From contig NZ_JAAOEO010000009.1 of assembly GCF_011393025.1 (NCBI RefSeq), positions 124,001-188,000 of the forward strand: a stretch of DNA of 64,000 nt, in the 5' to 3' direction. The notes under the pieces are model-generated. The model searched no databases. It saw nothing but the letters and a program-made list of their open reading frames with translations, and was not told where the DNA came from. The position numbers and the translations under genes were made by a program. Each line of letters starts with the position of its first letter. Positions within the stretch are counted from its first letter, which is position 1. The stretch is from Neobacillus terrae (GTDB taxonomy: Bacteria > Bacillota > Bacilli > Bacillales > Cytobacillaceae). Shown in pieces: positions 11,001 through 19,433 of this stretch.

Positions 11001-11458
11001 TGTGCCTTGCTGATTTTATTAAATCTGTTGACAGCGGACAAAAGGATTATGTTGGTTTCTTTACCGTTACAGCTGGAAAAGGTATTAGACAAAAAGCAGA
11101 TGAGTTAAAATTATCAGGACGTTTCCTGGAAAGCCATACTCTTCAGTCATTGGCGCTTGAAACAGCTGAGGCTTTTGCTGAATTAATACACAGGCAGATG
11201 CGCGACCGATGGGGATTTCCTGATCCAGCTGATTTCAGTATGCAGGATCGCTTTGCAGCCAGATACCAGGGACAGCGCTATTCCTTTGGATATCCTGCAT
11301 GTCCTGACCTGGAGGACCAGCAGAAATTGTTTAATTTGCTTCGCCCTGAAGAAATCGGGATTCAATTAACTGATGGGTTTATGATGGAACCTGAAGCATC
11401 TGTTTCAGCAATGGTTTTTGCCCATCCTCAGGCAAGATATTTCAATGTTTTGAAATAA
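8009..11458 (+). CDS. metH: Cobalamin-dependent methionine synthase MetH
   Basis: A 1149-aa protein with the full four-module MetH layout. Residues 1-320 are the homocysteine barrel ([11 protein letters not shown], zinc cysteines in GLNCATGPE and [11 protein letters not shown]). Residues 340-600 bind methyl-THF ([22 protein letters not shown]). Residues 625-870 are the cobalamin cap and binding domain, with the cobalt-ligating His in [12 protein letters not shown]. The C-terminal 250 residues are the SAM-dependent reactivation domain, with the signature [11 protein letters not shown] longer frame starts at 7970, but ATG 8009 follows TTAGGGGG and gives the normal MQIPPF N-terminus. B. subtilis lacks this gene and relies on MetE, so this organism can make methionine when cobalamin is available. 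Confidence 0.95.
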   Translation: MQIPPFTDQLKKRILIMDGAMGTMLQQANLSAADFGGEELDGCNENLNLTAPEVIAKIHREYLEAGADIIETNTFGATSLVLDEYGLGYKAYEINKAAAQIAKKEAAKLSTKDYPRYVAGSMGPTTKTLSVTGGTTFNKLSEAYEEQAIGLIDGGADLLLLETSQDMLNVKAGFIGIQNAFQKTGRTLPLMISGTIEPMGTTLAGQSIEAFYISVQHMNPVAVGLNCATGPEFMQEHIRSLASIASTSVSCYPNAGLPDEEGNYHETPETLAKKLADFAANGWLNIVGGCCGTTPEHIKAISVAMKDLSPREVSTDFTHMVAGIEPLIYDDPTIRPIMVGERANVIGSRKFKRLISEGKFEEASEIARAQVKGGAHVIDICLADPDREEIIDMENFIKEVVKKVKAPLVIDSTDEKVIEKALEYSQGKVIINSINLEDGEERFEAIVPLIHRYGAAVVVGTIDEEGMGVTAEKKLAIARRSYELLVHKYHLQPQDLIFDPLVFPVGTGDEQYIGSAKATVEGIRLIKEHLPETQTILGISNISFGLPPVGREILNSVFLYHCTQAGLDYAIVNTEKLERFASISKEEVQQAEELLFRTTDKALAAFTDFYRDKKKESKQTLPDMSLEERLAYYVVEGTKEGLIPDLALALETYSSPLDIINGPLMEGMKEVGRLFNDNQLIVAEVLQSAEVMKASVSYLEPFMEKGDVSSSKGKVILATVKGDVHDIGKNLVDIILSNNGYEVLDLGIKVSPTELIQAIRKEKPDILGLSGLLVKSAQQMVLTVQDLREADISLPILVGGAALSRKFTDTKISREYDGLVLYAKDAMNGLSLANQLKSQEEVEKLFSEKKEKLTSLNTSSLFQSQAAVSVAVKPKNTITMEAPVFIPQDTKRHVLKTYSLSHIEPYINMQMLLGHHLGVKGKIAKLLDAKDEKALKVKEVVDNLLEEANKSGWISPAAVYQFFPAQSDGNKIYIYHPEQTNKVIETFEFPRQESDPFLCLADFIKSVDSGQKDYVGFFTVTAGKGIRQKADELKLSGRFLESHTLQSLALETAEAFAELIHRQMRDRWGFPDPADFSMQDRFAARYQGQRYSFGYPACPDLEDQQKLFNLLRPEEIGIQLTDGFMMEPEASVSAMVFAHPQARYFNVLK

Positions 11459-11509
11459 ATATGCAATAATATAATTGTTGATTTACTAAAAAATGGGAGG
11501 TATTTTAGG

Positions 11510-12073
11510 ATGTTTGATGTAGTGATTATTGGCGCAGGCCCTGCGGGTGCTAGTGCTGCCTTATTTACAGCTAAGGCTGGAAAGAAAACTCTATTGGTTG
11601 ATAATGAAAAAAGTATGACCAAAAGAGCTTGGGTAGAAAACCATTATGGTGTTGAAGAAATCACAGGTGCAGGCCTAGTTGAACTGGGAAAAAAGCAAGC
11701 AGCAAAATTTGGCGCTGAGCTTGTTCAGGCAACCGTTACAGATATCAGAAAAGACGGAGAAAATTTTGTCGTTGAAACAGACCAGCAGCAGTACGAAGCT
11801 GGAAATGTTATTCTAGCTACCGGAGTATTAGTTGACCTTGCTGAAAAAGTGGGGCTGAATGTAAAACCTGGAACAGAACCTAGAATTAAAACTGTTTTAG
11901 ACGTAGATGCAGATGGAAAAACAAATATTGAAGGTATCTGGGCTGCTGGTACTGTTGCAGGTGTGAGTGTACATACTATCGTTACTGCCGGTGATGGTGC
12001 AAAGGTAGCTATTAACCTTTTAAGCACTTTAAAAGGCGAGCGCTATGTTGACCATGACTTATTAAAGTCCTAA
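11510..12073 (+). CDS. Single-domain FAD protein related to thioredoxin reductase
   Basis: A 187-aa protein starting MFDVVIIGAGPAGASAALF, the Rossmann GxGxxG site for FAD, with a second FAD-contacting segment ATGVLVDLAEKVG and the C-terminal GIWAAGTVAGVSVHTIVTAGDGAKVA seen in thioredoxin-reductase-like flavoproteins. The segment that would hold the NADPH-binding domain and redox CxxC (about 120 residues) is missing, and there is no cysteine pair. Such reduced proteins exist in other Bacillaceae, so this is probably a real subfamily and not a broken gene. RBS TGGGAGG precedes the ATG. It begins 51 bp after metH with no clear terminator between, so read-through from the S-box operon is possible. 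The reaction is unknown. Confidence 0.75.
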   Translation: MFDVVIIGAGPAGASAALFTAKAGKKTLLVDNEKSMTKRAWVENHYGVEEITGAGLVELGKKQAAKFGAELVQATVTDIRKDGENFVVETDQQQYEAGNVILATGVLVDLAEKVGLNVKPGTEPRIKTVLDVDADGKTNIEGIWAAGTVAGVSVHTIVTAGDGAKVAINLLSTLKGERYVDHDLLKS

Positions 12074-12100
12074 TAGAAATTTAGATTGGGAGGCAGTACA

Positions 12101-12484
12101 TTGGCAGGAAGAAAAGTAGATCATGTTGGAATCATGGTAAAGGATATTGATTCATCCATTAAGTTTTACAGAGATGTAGTCGGTTTTAAATTAATTGATA
12201 AAATAACACATTCGGATGGACACATGAAGCTTGCCTTTCTTGGCTTTGATGAAGCTGGCGGAACCGAACTTGAACTTATCCAGGGATATAACGGCGGCCT
12301 TCCGGAAGAAGGGAAAGTCCATCACCTTGCAGTTACAGTGGATGATATAGAAAAAGAATTTGAACGTATCAAAACTTTGGATGTTAAATTAATTGATGAG
12401 GAGATTACTATTCTTCCAAATGGATTCAGATACTTCTTCTTTCACGGACCTGAAGGCGAGTGGATTGAATTCTTTCAGAGGTAA
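12101..12484 (+). CDS. VOC-family (glyoxalase/dioxygenase superfamily) protein
   Basis: A 127-aa protein made of two beta-alpha-beta-beta-beta modules of the vicinal oxygen chelate superfamily. Likely metal ligands sit at the usual places: His in VDHVGIMV, Glu in TELELIQ, His in VHHLAVTV and Glu in GEWIEFFQR. It most resembles lactoylglutathione-lyase-like proteins, but sequence alone does not identify the substrate. I chose TTG 12101 because GGGAGG lies seven bases upstream; the in-frame TTG at 12086 overlaps that site. It lies 27 bp after the FAD protein gene and is probably in the same transcript, which ends at the hairpin beginning at 12586. Confidence 0.8.
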   Translation: MAGRKVDHVGIMVKDIDSSIKFYRDVVGFKLIDKITHSDGHMKLAFLGFDEAGGTELELIQGYNGGLPEEGKVHHLAVTVDDIEKEFERIKTLDVKLIDEEITILPNGFRYFFFHGPEGEWIEFFQR

Positions 12485-12585
12485 AGAGGAAGTGCTCTTT
12501 AAATGACGTATAAACTGGGCCGCTTTGACCGAGATTAATGAAAATGTAATCGTTTAGGGGTCTTGTTCAGAGGGCGGCAATCATT

Positions 12586-12614
12586 AAGACCAGCCAGCTA
12601 GAAGGCTGGTCTTT
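12586..12614 (+). terminator. Hairpin terminator after the VOC gene
   Basis: AAGACCAGCC (12586-12595) pairs perfectly with GGCTGGTCTT (12604-12613). The trailing T-run is short, so termination may be weak. Confidence 0.5.
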
Positions 12615-12624
12615 AACCTATTAT

Positions 12625-12763
12625 TCAAGCCACTAGACAGAGAAGACAGACATCACGGCAAGTGATCACGAGGCGACGGGGACTTATCAAAGCGGGAAGT
12701 CCTCCAGTCACTGGGCATGGAGCTAGCCAAAGTAAAGAGGTTATCCTGCGAGGGATAATCTCT
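12625..12763 (+). other. Possible structured RNA segment of unknown class
   Basis: This non-coding stretch holds several hairpins in a row: ATCAC/GTGAT around 12651-12665, GGGACTT/AAGTCC at about 12679-12703, a CTCCA/TGGAG pair near 12705-12725, and an 11-bp stem AGAGGTTATCC (12736-12746) with GGATAATCTCT (12753-12763) followed by a T-rich tract. It matches no riboswitch or T-box consensus I recognise. The 89-codon frame across it (12662-12931) has no ribosome binding site or family resemblance. Confidence 0.25.
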
Positions 12764-12953
12764 ATATTTGTTTTCTTCGGGTACCCTCATAGGTATTTCA
12801 ATGTAATCCTATCTAGTTTTAAACCTTATTTTATAAAATTAACTCTATTTTTCTATCTTTTTATAAAAAAAGGGGGATTCCAAGCTGTCACAGCGACTTG
12901 TTATCCTCCATTCCGGCTATTTCTCTATTAAATACCCTCCTCAATTTGCTTAA

Positions 12954-13121
12954 ATGCACGATTTCCATTAAAGAATGCACGATTTCCATTAAAGAATGCA
13001 CGCTTTCGACTCGGGAATGCACGCTTTCGACTCGTGAATGCACGATTTCCATTAAAGAATGCACGCTTTCGACTAAGGAATGCACGCTTTCCATTAAAGA
13101 ATGCACGATTTCGGCTAAGGA
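12954..13121 (+). repeat. Tandem array of eight 21-bp repeats
   Basis: Eight consecutive units of exactly 21 bp, each beginning ATGCACG, run from 12954 to 13121; a degenerate ATGCACA unit follows near 13143. Two variants alternate irregularly: ATGCACGATTTCCATTAAAG plus A (units 1, 2, 5) and units with CTTTCGACT in the middle (3, 4, 6), with mixed units 7 and 8. Because 21 is divisible by three, frames on both strands stay open across it. It lies between the VOC gene and the MFS pump, about 230 bp upstream of the latter. Confidence 0.9.
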
Positions 13122-13352
13122 ATCACCCCACTCCTTATCTATGAATGCACAACCGCTTTCTTCATACTCCCCTGCTTCTAAACGAACCAAATATACGCCA
13201 GTATGAAGGCGGTCTTTGAATGTGCTTTCTCATAAAAGATTCATTTGACAATCTTCCTGAATGTCCAATAAACTTAGGTATCTGACTACCAATATTTTCT
13301 TTAAGAACGGGATTACACTAAGATTTTTTCTTTTTACAAAAGGGGGATTTTT

Positions 13353-14870
13353 ATGACAGAAAACAGCCAAAATTTAAAACTGGTTACAACGGCACTCCTG
13401 CTGGGTATTTTGATGTCAGCGATGGATAATACAATCGTTGCAACCGCAATGGGTACAATTGTGTCTGATCTGGGCGGGTTTGATAAATTCATTTGGGTGA
13501 CATCTGCCTATATGGTTGCAGTTATGGCTGGAATGCCGATATTCGGTAAGCTTTCGGATATGTACGGCCGCAAACGCTTCTTTATTTTTGGACTGGCGGT
13601 TTTTCTAATTGGTTCTGCTCTGTGCGGAATTGCCCAAACGATTATTCAGCTTAGTATTTTCAGGGCAATCCAGGGTATTGGCGGCGGTGCCTTGATGCCA
13701 ATTGCCTTTACGATTATTTTTGATATTTTCCCTCCCGAAAGAAGAGGAAAAATGACAGGCCTGCTCGGTGCTGTTTTTGGGGCATCCAGCGTACTTGGTC
13801 CTTTACTTGGCGCTTATATTACGGATTATATCAGCTGGCATTGGGTTTTTTATGTTAATGTTCCGATAGGGATTGTTTCGCTATTCCTGATCACTCGCTA
13901 TTACAAAGAATCGCTGAAGCATTCGAAGCAAAAAATAGACTGGATGGGGGCAATAACCTTAGTTATTGCAGTTGTAAGTCTCATGTTTGCCCTGGAACTT
14001 GGCGGAAAAGAATATAACTGGAATTCTGCCCAAATTATTGGTTTATTTGGCAGTTTCCTAGTATTTTTTATTGCTTTCTTTATTGCTGAAGTTAAGGCGA
14101 AGGAACCAATCCTGCCTCTTTGGCTGTTTAAACGGAGATTATTTGCAGCATCACAGCTTCTTGCATTTTTATATGGAGCTACCTTCATTATCATGACTGT
14201 GTTTATCCCTATTTTTGTTCAGGCTGTTTTTGGCGGGACTGCGAAAAATGCAGGGCTTATTTTGACACCGATGATGCTTGGCTCTGTTGCAGGCAGTTCT
14301 ATTGGAGGAATCTTTTTAACAAAGACTTCCTACCGTAATTTAATGTTTATATCAATCGTTTCCTATATAATTGGAATCTATTTCCTAGGTACGATGACAC
14401 CGGAAACTTCGAGAACCTTGGTTACTCTTTATATGATACTTGTGGGCTTTGGAGTAGGTTTCTCTTTTTCTCTGCTTCCTACCGCCTCTCTTCACAACTT
14501 GGAGCCGCAATTTAGAGGGACAGCAAATTCGACTAACTCTTTTCTTCGCTCCTTTGGTATGACACTTGGAGTTACCATATTTGGAACCATCCAGGGCAAT
14601 ATCTTTACCGATAAGCTAAAGGAAGCATTTAAAGGCATGGCAGGCGGCGGAGGTGCATCCTTTAAAATAGGCGATCCCCGACAAATATTCCAGGCTGGCG
14701 AACGGTCTAAAATACCTGGATTTGTTTTAGATAAAATTGTTAATGCCATGTCTATCTCGATTACCCACACATTTATGCTTGCTCTTATCCCTGTTGTAAT
14801 TGCTGCAGTAACCATTTTCTTTATGGGCAATGCAAAGGTAGAAGTTTCACGGAAACAAAAAGCTTCGTAG
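13353..14870 (+). CDS. DHA2-family (EmrB/QacA type) MFS multidrug exporter
   Basis: A 505-aa membrane protein with about 14 predicted helices, as in the drug:H+ antiporter-2 family. Visible motifs are LMSAMDNTIVATAM in helix 1 (family motif D1, with Asp), the loop motif GKLSDMYGRKR between helices 2 and 3 (motif A), FRAIQGIGGGALMPIA (motif B, with Arg) and GLLGAVFGASSVLGPLLGA in helix 5 (motif C, typical of exporters). RBS AAAAGGGGG precedes the ATG. It stands alone, with the 21-bp array upstream and a bidirectional terminator downstream, and no adjacent repressor gene. Resembles MdtP/YusP and Bmr3-type pumps; the substrate is not predictable. Confidence 0.88.
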   Translation: MTENSQNLKLVTTALLLGILMSAMDNTIVATAMGTIVSDLGGFDKFIWVTSAYMVAVMAGMPIFGKLSDMYGRKRFFIFGLAVFLIGSALCGIAQTIIQLSIFRAIQGIGGGALMPIAFTIIFDIFPPERRGKMTGLLGAVFGASSVLGPLLGAYITDYISWHWVFYVNVPIGIVSLFLITRYYKESLKHSKQKIDWMGAITLVIAVVSLMFALELGGKEYNWNSAQIIGLFGSFLVFFIAFFIAEVKAKEPILPLWLFKRRLFAASQLLAFLYGATFIIMTVFIPIFVQAVFGGTAKNAGLILTPMMLGSVAGSSIGGIFLTKTSYRNLMFISIVSYIIGIYFLGTMTPETSRTLVTLYMILVGFGVGFSFSLLPTASLHNLEPQFRGTANSTNSFLRSFGMTLGVTIFGTIQGNIFTDKLKEAFKGMAGGGGASFKIGDPRQIFQAGERSKIPGFVLDKIVNAMSISITHTFMLALIPVVIAAVTIFFMGNAKVEVSRKQKAS

Positions 14871-14881
14871 ACTCAAAAAGA

Positions 14882-14915
14882 AAGAGGCTGTCTCCACTCT
14901 TGGTGACAGCCTCTT
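14882..14915. terminator. Bidirectional terminator between MFS and SDR genes
   Basis: AAGAGGCTGTC (14882-14892) pairs perfectly with GACAGCCTCTT (14905-14915), an 11-bp stem with a 12-base loop. On the minus strand it is followed by TTCTTTTT, so it is best for the SDR gene, and it can also stop the converging MFS transcript. Confidence 0.8.
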
Positions 14916-14920
14916 CGTAT

Positions 14921-15643
14921 TTAAGCTATAGGATAATTTTGTACCAGCGGGTGAAGGATGATTTCATCTACCACCATGTATTGTGGTGCCGAGGCCATGT
15001 AGACCACTGCTTTCGCAATGTCCTCCACTTTTAACCATTCCTCTTTTTCAGGAATCCCCTGTGTTGATCCGGCAAAATAAGTATCAACCATTCCTGGATT
15101 AATGGTGCCTACACGGATTCCAAATTCACGCACTTCCTGTGCTAAAGAACCGGAGAAGCCCTGAACTGCATATTTTGTAGCTGTATAAGCTGCTCCATTA
15201 GGTATTGTATAGCGGCCCACATCGGAGGAAATTGTAATGATGTTTCCGGATTTCCTCTTTTTCATATGTGGAAGAACAGCTTTTGCCCCAAGAAAAACTC
15301 CCTGAACATTTACTTCAAAAACCTTTTTCCACTCATCAAGAGAAACCTCTTCCGTTAATTTGAAAAAACCAACGCCAGCATTATTCACCAGCAGATCAAT
15401 TTGCCCAAATGCGGCCAGTGTTTTATCTACAAGGTTTTGAACATCCTTTTCCCTGGAAACATCTGATTGGATGGAAATGATATTTTCAAATCCTGTCTTT
15501 TTCAGTTCTTCAGCCGTTTGATGAACCTCTTCTGAGCTGCCTGCTAGTACAAGCTTCATTCCCTGTTCTGCCAACTGGCGGGCTATTTCTTTGCCTATTC
15601 CTCTTGATGCTCCTGTAATAATAGCCACTTGATCCTTTAACAT
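14921..15643 (-). CDS. Short-chain dehydrogenase/reductase (SDR), FabG-like
   Basis: A 240-aa classical SDR. The cofactor site is TGASRGIG at residues 11-18, NNAG follows at about 85-88, and the catalytic residues are the Ser in ITISSDVG and the Tyr/Lys of YTATK. The absence of an acidic residue after strand 2 (VLAGSSEE) suggests NADPH rather than NADH. It resembles 3-ketoacyl-ACP-reductase-like proteins annotated as general oxidoreductases; the substrate is unknown. It lies 40 bp downstream of pgcA on the same strand and may share its transcript. RBS AGAAAGGAAG precedes the ATG. Confidence 0.83.
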   Translation of the reverse strand: MLKDQVAIITGASRGIGKEIARQLAEQGMKLVLAGSSEEVHQTAEELKKTGFENIISIQSDVSREKDVQNLVDKTLAAFGQIDLLVNNAGVGFFKLTEEVSLDEWKKVFEVNVQGVFLGAKAVLPHMKKRKSGNIITISSDVGRYTIPNGAAYTATKYAVQGFSGSLAQEVREFGIRVGTINPGMVDTYFAGSTQGIPEKEEWLKVEDIAKAVVYMASAPQYMVVDEIILHPLVQNYPIA

Positions 15644-15683
15644 AAAAACTTCCTTTCTGACAAATCTAAGCAGCGTCAGCTGA

Positions 15684-17426
15684 TTATTTACCCTCAGACT
15701 CTTTCACTTTTTGGTCAACAAGTTCCATAAAGTCCCTTTCAATTTCCTTCAATTTTCTCTGGCTTTCCTCAAGGCTGGAACTATTTATTCCAAAATAGAA
15801 TTTTACTTTTGGTTCTGTTCCTGAAGGCCTTAAGCAAACCCATGAGCCATCCTTAAAGGTATATTTCAGAACGTTCGATTTTGGAAGGTCAATGGCTTCT
15901 TCTTTTAATCCGGTTACACGAAGACTAGTTAAATAATCTTCAGTAGAATGAACCTCCAGATTGCCGAGTTTTGTTAACGGCTCAGATCGGAAAGAAGCAA
16001 GGATTCTTTGGATTTGTTCTGCGCCTTCTTTTCCTTTTAACGTTAGAGAACGAAGGCCCTCCAGATAGTAACCGTACTTTTCAAAAACCTGCATCAGGCC
16101 ATCATAAAGGGACATGCCCTTCTTTTTATAGTAGGCACTAACCTCAGTTGCTAATAATGCAGCCTGGATGGCATCCTTGTCTCTGGCAAAGTCACCAATA
16201 AGGTAGCCATAGCTTTCTTCGTATCCAAAAAGGAAGGAGTATTTACCAGATTTTTCATATTCCTTAATTTTTTCAGCAATAAATTTGAATCCGGTTAATA
16301 CATCGATTGTTTCCAGGTTATATGCTGATGCAATTTTCCTTCCGATTTCAGAAGTAACAATAGTTTTAAGGACAACTCCATTGGCTGGAAGTGTACCCTT
16401 TCCCGTTTTTTGAGCAAGAATATAATCAAGCAGTAAGGCACCTGTTTGGTTTCCTGTTAAAACAACATATTCGCCTTCTGGATTCTTAACTGCAACTCCA
16501 AGCCGGTCCGCATCAGGATCAGTGGCAATGAGTATATCAGCTCCGGTTGCTTTTCCATCACGGATAGCTAATTCAAATGCAGCGTGCTCCTCCGGGTTTG
16601 GGCTTTTAACAGTTGAAAACTCAGCATCTGGAAGTTCCTGCTCTTTTACAATATGGACATTTTTATATCCCAGAGCAGCAAGTGCCCTTCTGACAGGCTT
16701 ATTGGCAGTTCCATGAAGAGGAGTAAATACTACCTGTAAATCTGTCTCCTCTGCAAGTCCAGGATTCTCTGATATTGTCAGGAGCTTGTCCGTATAGGCT
16801 GTATCAATTTCCTCGCCAATTGTTTGAATTAGGCCTTTTTCCCTTAGTTCTGATTCGCTCAATACATCTACCTGTAATTCATTTTCAATTTCATTAACCT
16901 TTTCAATTACCTGATCTGCACTTTCCGGTGGAAGCTGGCCTCCATCAGGACCATAAACTTTGTATCCATTATATTCAGGAGGATTATGGCTTGCTGTAAT
17001 CACAATCCCCGAAAATGCGTTAAGATATCTAACAGCAAAAGATAACTCCGGGGTTGGTCTCAATTCATCAAAAACGTACGTTTTAATTCCACGAGAAGCC
17101 AAAGTTTTAGCTGCTTCCATGGCAAACTCTGGAGATTTGTGCCGGGAGTCAAATGCTATTACTGTCCCGCGATTTTTTGCTTCCACTCCCTGAGTCTCAA
17201 TAAAAGCAGCCAATCCAGCAGAAGCTTTACGGACTGTATAAATATTCATTCTATTAGTACCCGCTCCGATTTCACCGCGCATACCGCCTGTACCAAATTC
17301 AAGGTCCTTATAAAAGGCTTCTTCTAAACGCTTCTCATCTTTTTCAATTTTAATGAGCTCTGCTTTTAATTCAGAATCCAATTGTTCAAATTGAATCCAC
17401 CTGTTCGCCTTATCTTTCCAAGACAT
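15684..17426 (-). CDS. pgcA: Phospho-sugar mutase PgcA (alpha-phosphoglucomutase)
   Basis: A 580-aa phosphoglucomutase interconverting glucose 6-phosphate and glucose 1-phosphate, the precursor of UDP-glucose for glucolipids and teichoic acid decoration. It shows [18 protein letters not shown] near the N-terminus, the phosphoserine loop in [13 protein letters not shown], the metal-binding DPDADRLG, the sugar-binding [12 protein letters not shown] and the phosphate-binding [14 protein letters not shown]. Length and sequence match B. subtilis PgcA (YhxB, 581 aa). RBS GGAGGAGATTAA precedes the ATG. It lies in a region retaining other yhc/yhx neighbours (yhcU, yhcT, yhcY), though gene order is rearranged. 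Confidence 0.94.
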   Translation of the reverse strand: MSWKDKANRWIQFEQLDSELKAELIKIEKDEKRLEEAFYKDLEFGTGGMRGEIGAGTNRMNIYTVRKASAGLAAFIETQGVEAKNRGTVIAFDSRHKSPEFAMEAAKTLASRGIKTYVFDELRPTPELSFAVRYLNAFSGIVITASHNPPEYNGYKVYGPDGGQLPPESADQVIEKVNEIENELQVDVLSESELREKGLIQTIGEEIDTAYTDKLLTISENPGLAEETDLQVVFTPLHGTANKPVRRALAALGYKNVHIVKEQELPDAEFSTVKSPNPEEHAAFELAIRDGKATGADILIATDPDADRLGVAVKNPEGEYVVLTGNQTGALLLDYILAQKTGKGTLPANGVVLKTIVTSEIGRKIASAYNLETIDVLTGFKFIAEKIKEYEKSGKYSFLFGYEESYGYLIGDFARDKDAIQAALLATEVSAYYKKKGMSLYDGLMQVFEKYGYYLEGLRSLTLKGKEGAEQIQRILASFRSEPLTKLGNLEVHSTEDYLTSLRVTGLKEEAIDLPKSNVLKYTFKDGSWVCLRPSGTEPKVKFYFGINSSSLEESQRKLKEIERDFMELVDQKVKESEGK

Positions 17427-17585
17427 TTAATCTCCTCCTGCATCCTAATCTGTTTACATTTCTTTCCTTCATAAGAATGAAATATTATCATGATGAGCTT
17501 CATCTTTTATTTTATATGTAATTTAATTCTTTTTCCAATTTGCACTTACATTAAGGAAAAAATAATTAAGAACAGGAGTGACTAT

Positions 17586-17678
17586 TTGAGTTCTTTATCA
17601 AAATCACTTAAGATAATAAAGTATTTTAGAAAAGTATTCTATCTTAGTTTTCTTTTTGGCTATGTTAAAACCCATTGA
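17586..17678 (+). CDS. Possible 30-aa basic hydrophobic peptide
   Basis: A short frame starts at TTG 17586 with AGGAGTG seven bases upstream and ends at TGA 17676. The product (MSSLSKSLKIIKYFRKVFYL and a short tail) is basic and hydrophobic, and would suit a small membrane-associated peptide. It reads away from pgcA in an otherwise empty 390-bp gap. Only the ribosome binding site and composition support it, so it may be chance. Confidence 0.2.
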   Translation: MSSLSKSLKIIKYFRKVFYLSFLFGYVKTH

Positions 17679-17747
17679 TGACTTTGTTCACTATTTTGAT
17701 GGAAGCGGAAGGCACAAACAAGACTCCTCAATGATGTTTTGGAAAAC

Positions 17748-17775
17748 AAAAAAAAAGCCTGCAGCAACAGGCTTT
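17748..17775 (-). terminator. Terminator of yhcU
   Basis: AAAGCCTG (17754-17761) pairs with CAGGCTTT (17768-17775); read on the minus strand the stem is followed by a long T-run (17748-17756). Confidence 0.75.
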
Positions 17776-17820
17776 CCCAGCACTTGAATCTATCATTGGA
17801 GAACAGCAGAACTAAAAATT

Positions 17821-18219
17821 CTACACAAGCATTTGATTAGCGGGTTTTGAATACATACCGAATAAATCGTTTTTCAGGTTCTGGGTAGTTACAAACTGAT
17901 CATACTCAAAAGGAAAATAAAGTCCATAATCCTTTAAAACTGCAGCATTTTTACTAAAGAGAGCTGCATGGAAGTCATCGTAATCTGATGCTTCCAAAAT
18001 AAAAATTAAAGTCTGCAAGCATGCCATGACCCGAAATGCTTCTCTTAATGTACCAAAATGCTCAAAGTGCCGGGATGAAGCATGCAATACTTTTAAACGC
18101 TCGTATTCCTTAATTTCCTGTTCCGTAAAATAAGCTGGAAATACATTCGTGTAAAAGTACCGAATCAACTCGCTGATTTCTTCCTCCTGGCTGGGCGTAG
18201 ATGCAAAAACAATTTTCAC
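17821..18219 (-). CDS. yhcU: Conserved protein YhcU (function unknown)
   Basis: A 132-aa soluble protein, rich in aromatic and acidic residues, with no signal peptide or membrane segment. It resembles B. subtilis YhcU (131 aa), especially in the N-terminal RYFYTNVFP stretch and the following GTLREAF and LQTLIFILE segments. Its neighbour on the opposite strand is the pseudouridine synthase YhcT, which is also next to yhcU in B. subtilis, supporting the assignment. No biochemical function is established to my knowledge. RBS AAAGGTGGG lies upstream of the ATG. Confidence 0.75.
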   Translation of the reverse strand: MKIVFASTPSQEEEISELIRYFYTNVFPAYFTEQEIKEYERLKVLHASSRHFEHFGTLREAFRVMACLQTLIFILEASDYDDFHAALFSKNAAVLKDYGLYFPFEYDQFVTTQNLKNDLFGMYSKPANQMLV

Positions 18220-18391
18220 TTAAAACCCACCTTTGTGAACCTCTCAAAAAATTAAAGCTTCTTATCCATAGAATAACATAATCAGAACTGTAAAAATGGT
18301 GGTAATTATAACCACACTTGAGGCTTTTAAAACAGTAGGCGGGGCCCGGTTTCAGTGGTAAATAACAAATTAAAAAGGAGGCCTCATCTGC

Positions 18392-19318
18392 ATGAATATG
18401 CTGGAAACAAGGAGCTTAGGAAAATGGTTTGAAGTAACCATTCCTGAATCTTGGAATGAAGTTACAATTGAGGAGGTATTCCGCAGTAAATGGAAGGTAC
18501 CAAAAAAATTAACCCATTCTTTTAGGACAGAAAAAAAAGCCTTAATAAACGGTAACCCAGCGAATTGGAATGCAAACCTTTCTTCGGGAACTAAACTTCA
18601 GCTTCTTCTATTTGAGGAGGTTCCTTTTGAAATAGAGCCATCATACTTGGATGTTCCTGTTCTATATGAAGATGATCATTTGATTGTTTTTAATAAACCG
18701 CCATTTATTAGTACCCATCCCAACGAACCTGATGAAACAGGGACACTTGCAAATGCTGCTGCATATTATTTGCTGTCAAAGGGTGAAATAAGAAACATTC
18801 GGCATATACACAGACTAGACAGAGATACAAGCGGGGCTATTATTTTTTCAAAGCATTCTTTAGCAGGTTCCTTAATGGATATGATGCTTGAAAAAAGGGA
18901 AATTAAAAGAACTTATCTTGCCCTTGTTCAAGGTCAGCTCCATCAAAAAAAAGGAATCATTAACGAACCGATTGGGAGAGACCGCCATCATCCAGTTAGG
19001 AGACGTGTTTCCGCGACTGGCCAGGATGCCATAACTCATTATCAGGTATTAAAAAGCTATTCATCCAAAAAGTTTACCGCCATTAAATGCTGGCTTGATA
19101 CGGGGAGAACACACCAAATTCGAGTTCACCTCAGCCATATTGGACATCCTCTTGTAGGTGATATTCTATATGGAGGATTGCCTCTCTTTGACCGCCAGGC
19201 CCTCCATGCTGCAAAACTCGAATTCATTCACCCATTGACATTAGAAAAAATTGTCTGTCATGCGCCTTTTCTGGATAATCCTCCAATCTTTTCGGGGATT
19301 AGTTTAGAGGAAATATAA
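18392..19318 (+). CDS. yhcT: RluA-family pseudouridine synthase YhcT
   Basis: A 308-aa pseudouridine synthase of the RluA/RluD type, which isomerises specific uridines in rRNA or tRNA. The catalytic Asp is in IHRLDRDTSGAI at about residue 145; other family segments are VLYEDDHLIVFNKP, DTGRTHQIRVHLSHIGHPLVGD and LHAAKLEFIHP. The N-terminal 80 residues are an S4-like region. It matches B. subtilis YhcT in size, and the neighbouring divergent yhcU supports this. ATG 18392 follows AAGGAGG; ATG 18398 is an alternative. The target base cannot be told from sequence. Confidence 0.88.
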   Translation: MNMLETRSLGKWFEVTIPESWNEVTIEEVFRSKWKVPKKLTHSFRTEKKALINGNPANWNANLSSGTKLQLLLFEEVPFEIEPSYLDVPVLYEDDHLIVFNKPPFISTHPNEPDETGTLANAAAYYLLSKGEIRNIRHIHRLDRDTSGAIIFSKHSLAGSLMDMMLEKREIKRTYLALVQGQLHQKKGIINEPIGRDRHHPVRRRVSATGQDAITHYQVLKSYSSKKFTAIKCWLDTGRTHQIRVHLSHIGHPLVGDILYGGLPLFDRQALHAAKLEFIHPLTLEKIVCHAPFLDNPPIFSGISLEEI

Positions 19319-19323
19319 ATTGG

Positions 19324-19358
19324 AAAAACCACGCCATTAGGCAAATGGCGTGGTTTTT
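19324..19358 (+). terminator. Terminator of yhcT
   Basis: AAAAACCACGCCAT (19324-19337) pairs perfectly with ATGGCGTGGTTTTT (19345-19358), a 14-bp stem ending in T. Confidence 0.9.
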
Positions 19359-19400
19359 CTTATGCTTTCAGAATTTATGGATATAGTTTCAGATTAGCCA

Positions 19401-19430
19401 AAAAAAAATGCCTCCCGAGGGAGGCACTTT
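19401..19430 (-). terminator. Terminator of the small stress membrane protein gene
   Basis: TGCCTCC (19409-19415) pairs with GGAGGCA (19420-19426); on the minus strand a run of eight T follows (19401-19408). Confidence 0.85.
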
Positions 19431-19433
19431 TTA

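Noticed and set aside
12662..12931. 89-codon frame before the 21-bp array
   Set aside because: No ribosome binding site; it overlaps several hairpins and the predicted protein has no coherent character.
12954..13121. CRISPR array
   Set aside because: The units are contiguous 21-mers without spacers, and no cas gene is in the window.
12888..13206. Two about 100-codon frames on opposite strands over the 21-bp array
   Set aside because: Both are open only because the repeat unit is a multiple of three; neither has a ribosome binding site, and the products are simple heptad repeats.
12485..13352. T-box or known riboswitch upstream of the MFS pump
   Set aside because: No T-box core (AGGGTGGnACCGCG) and no match to guanidine, manganese or other classes I know; only generic hairpins are seen.
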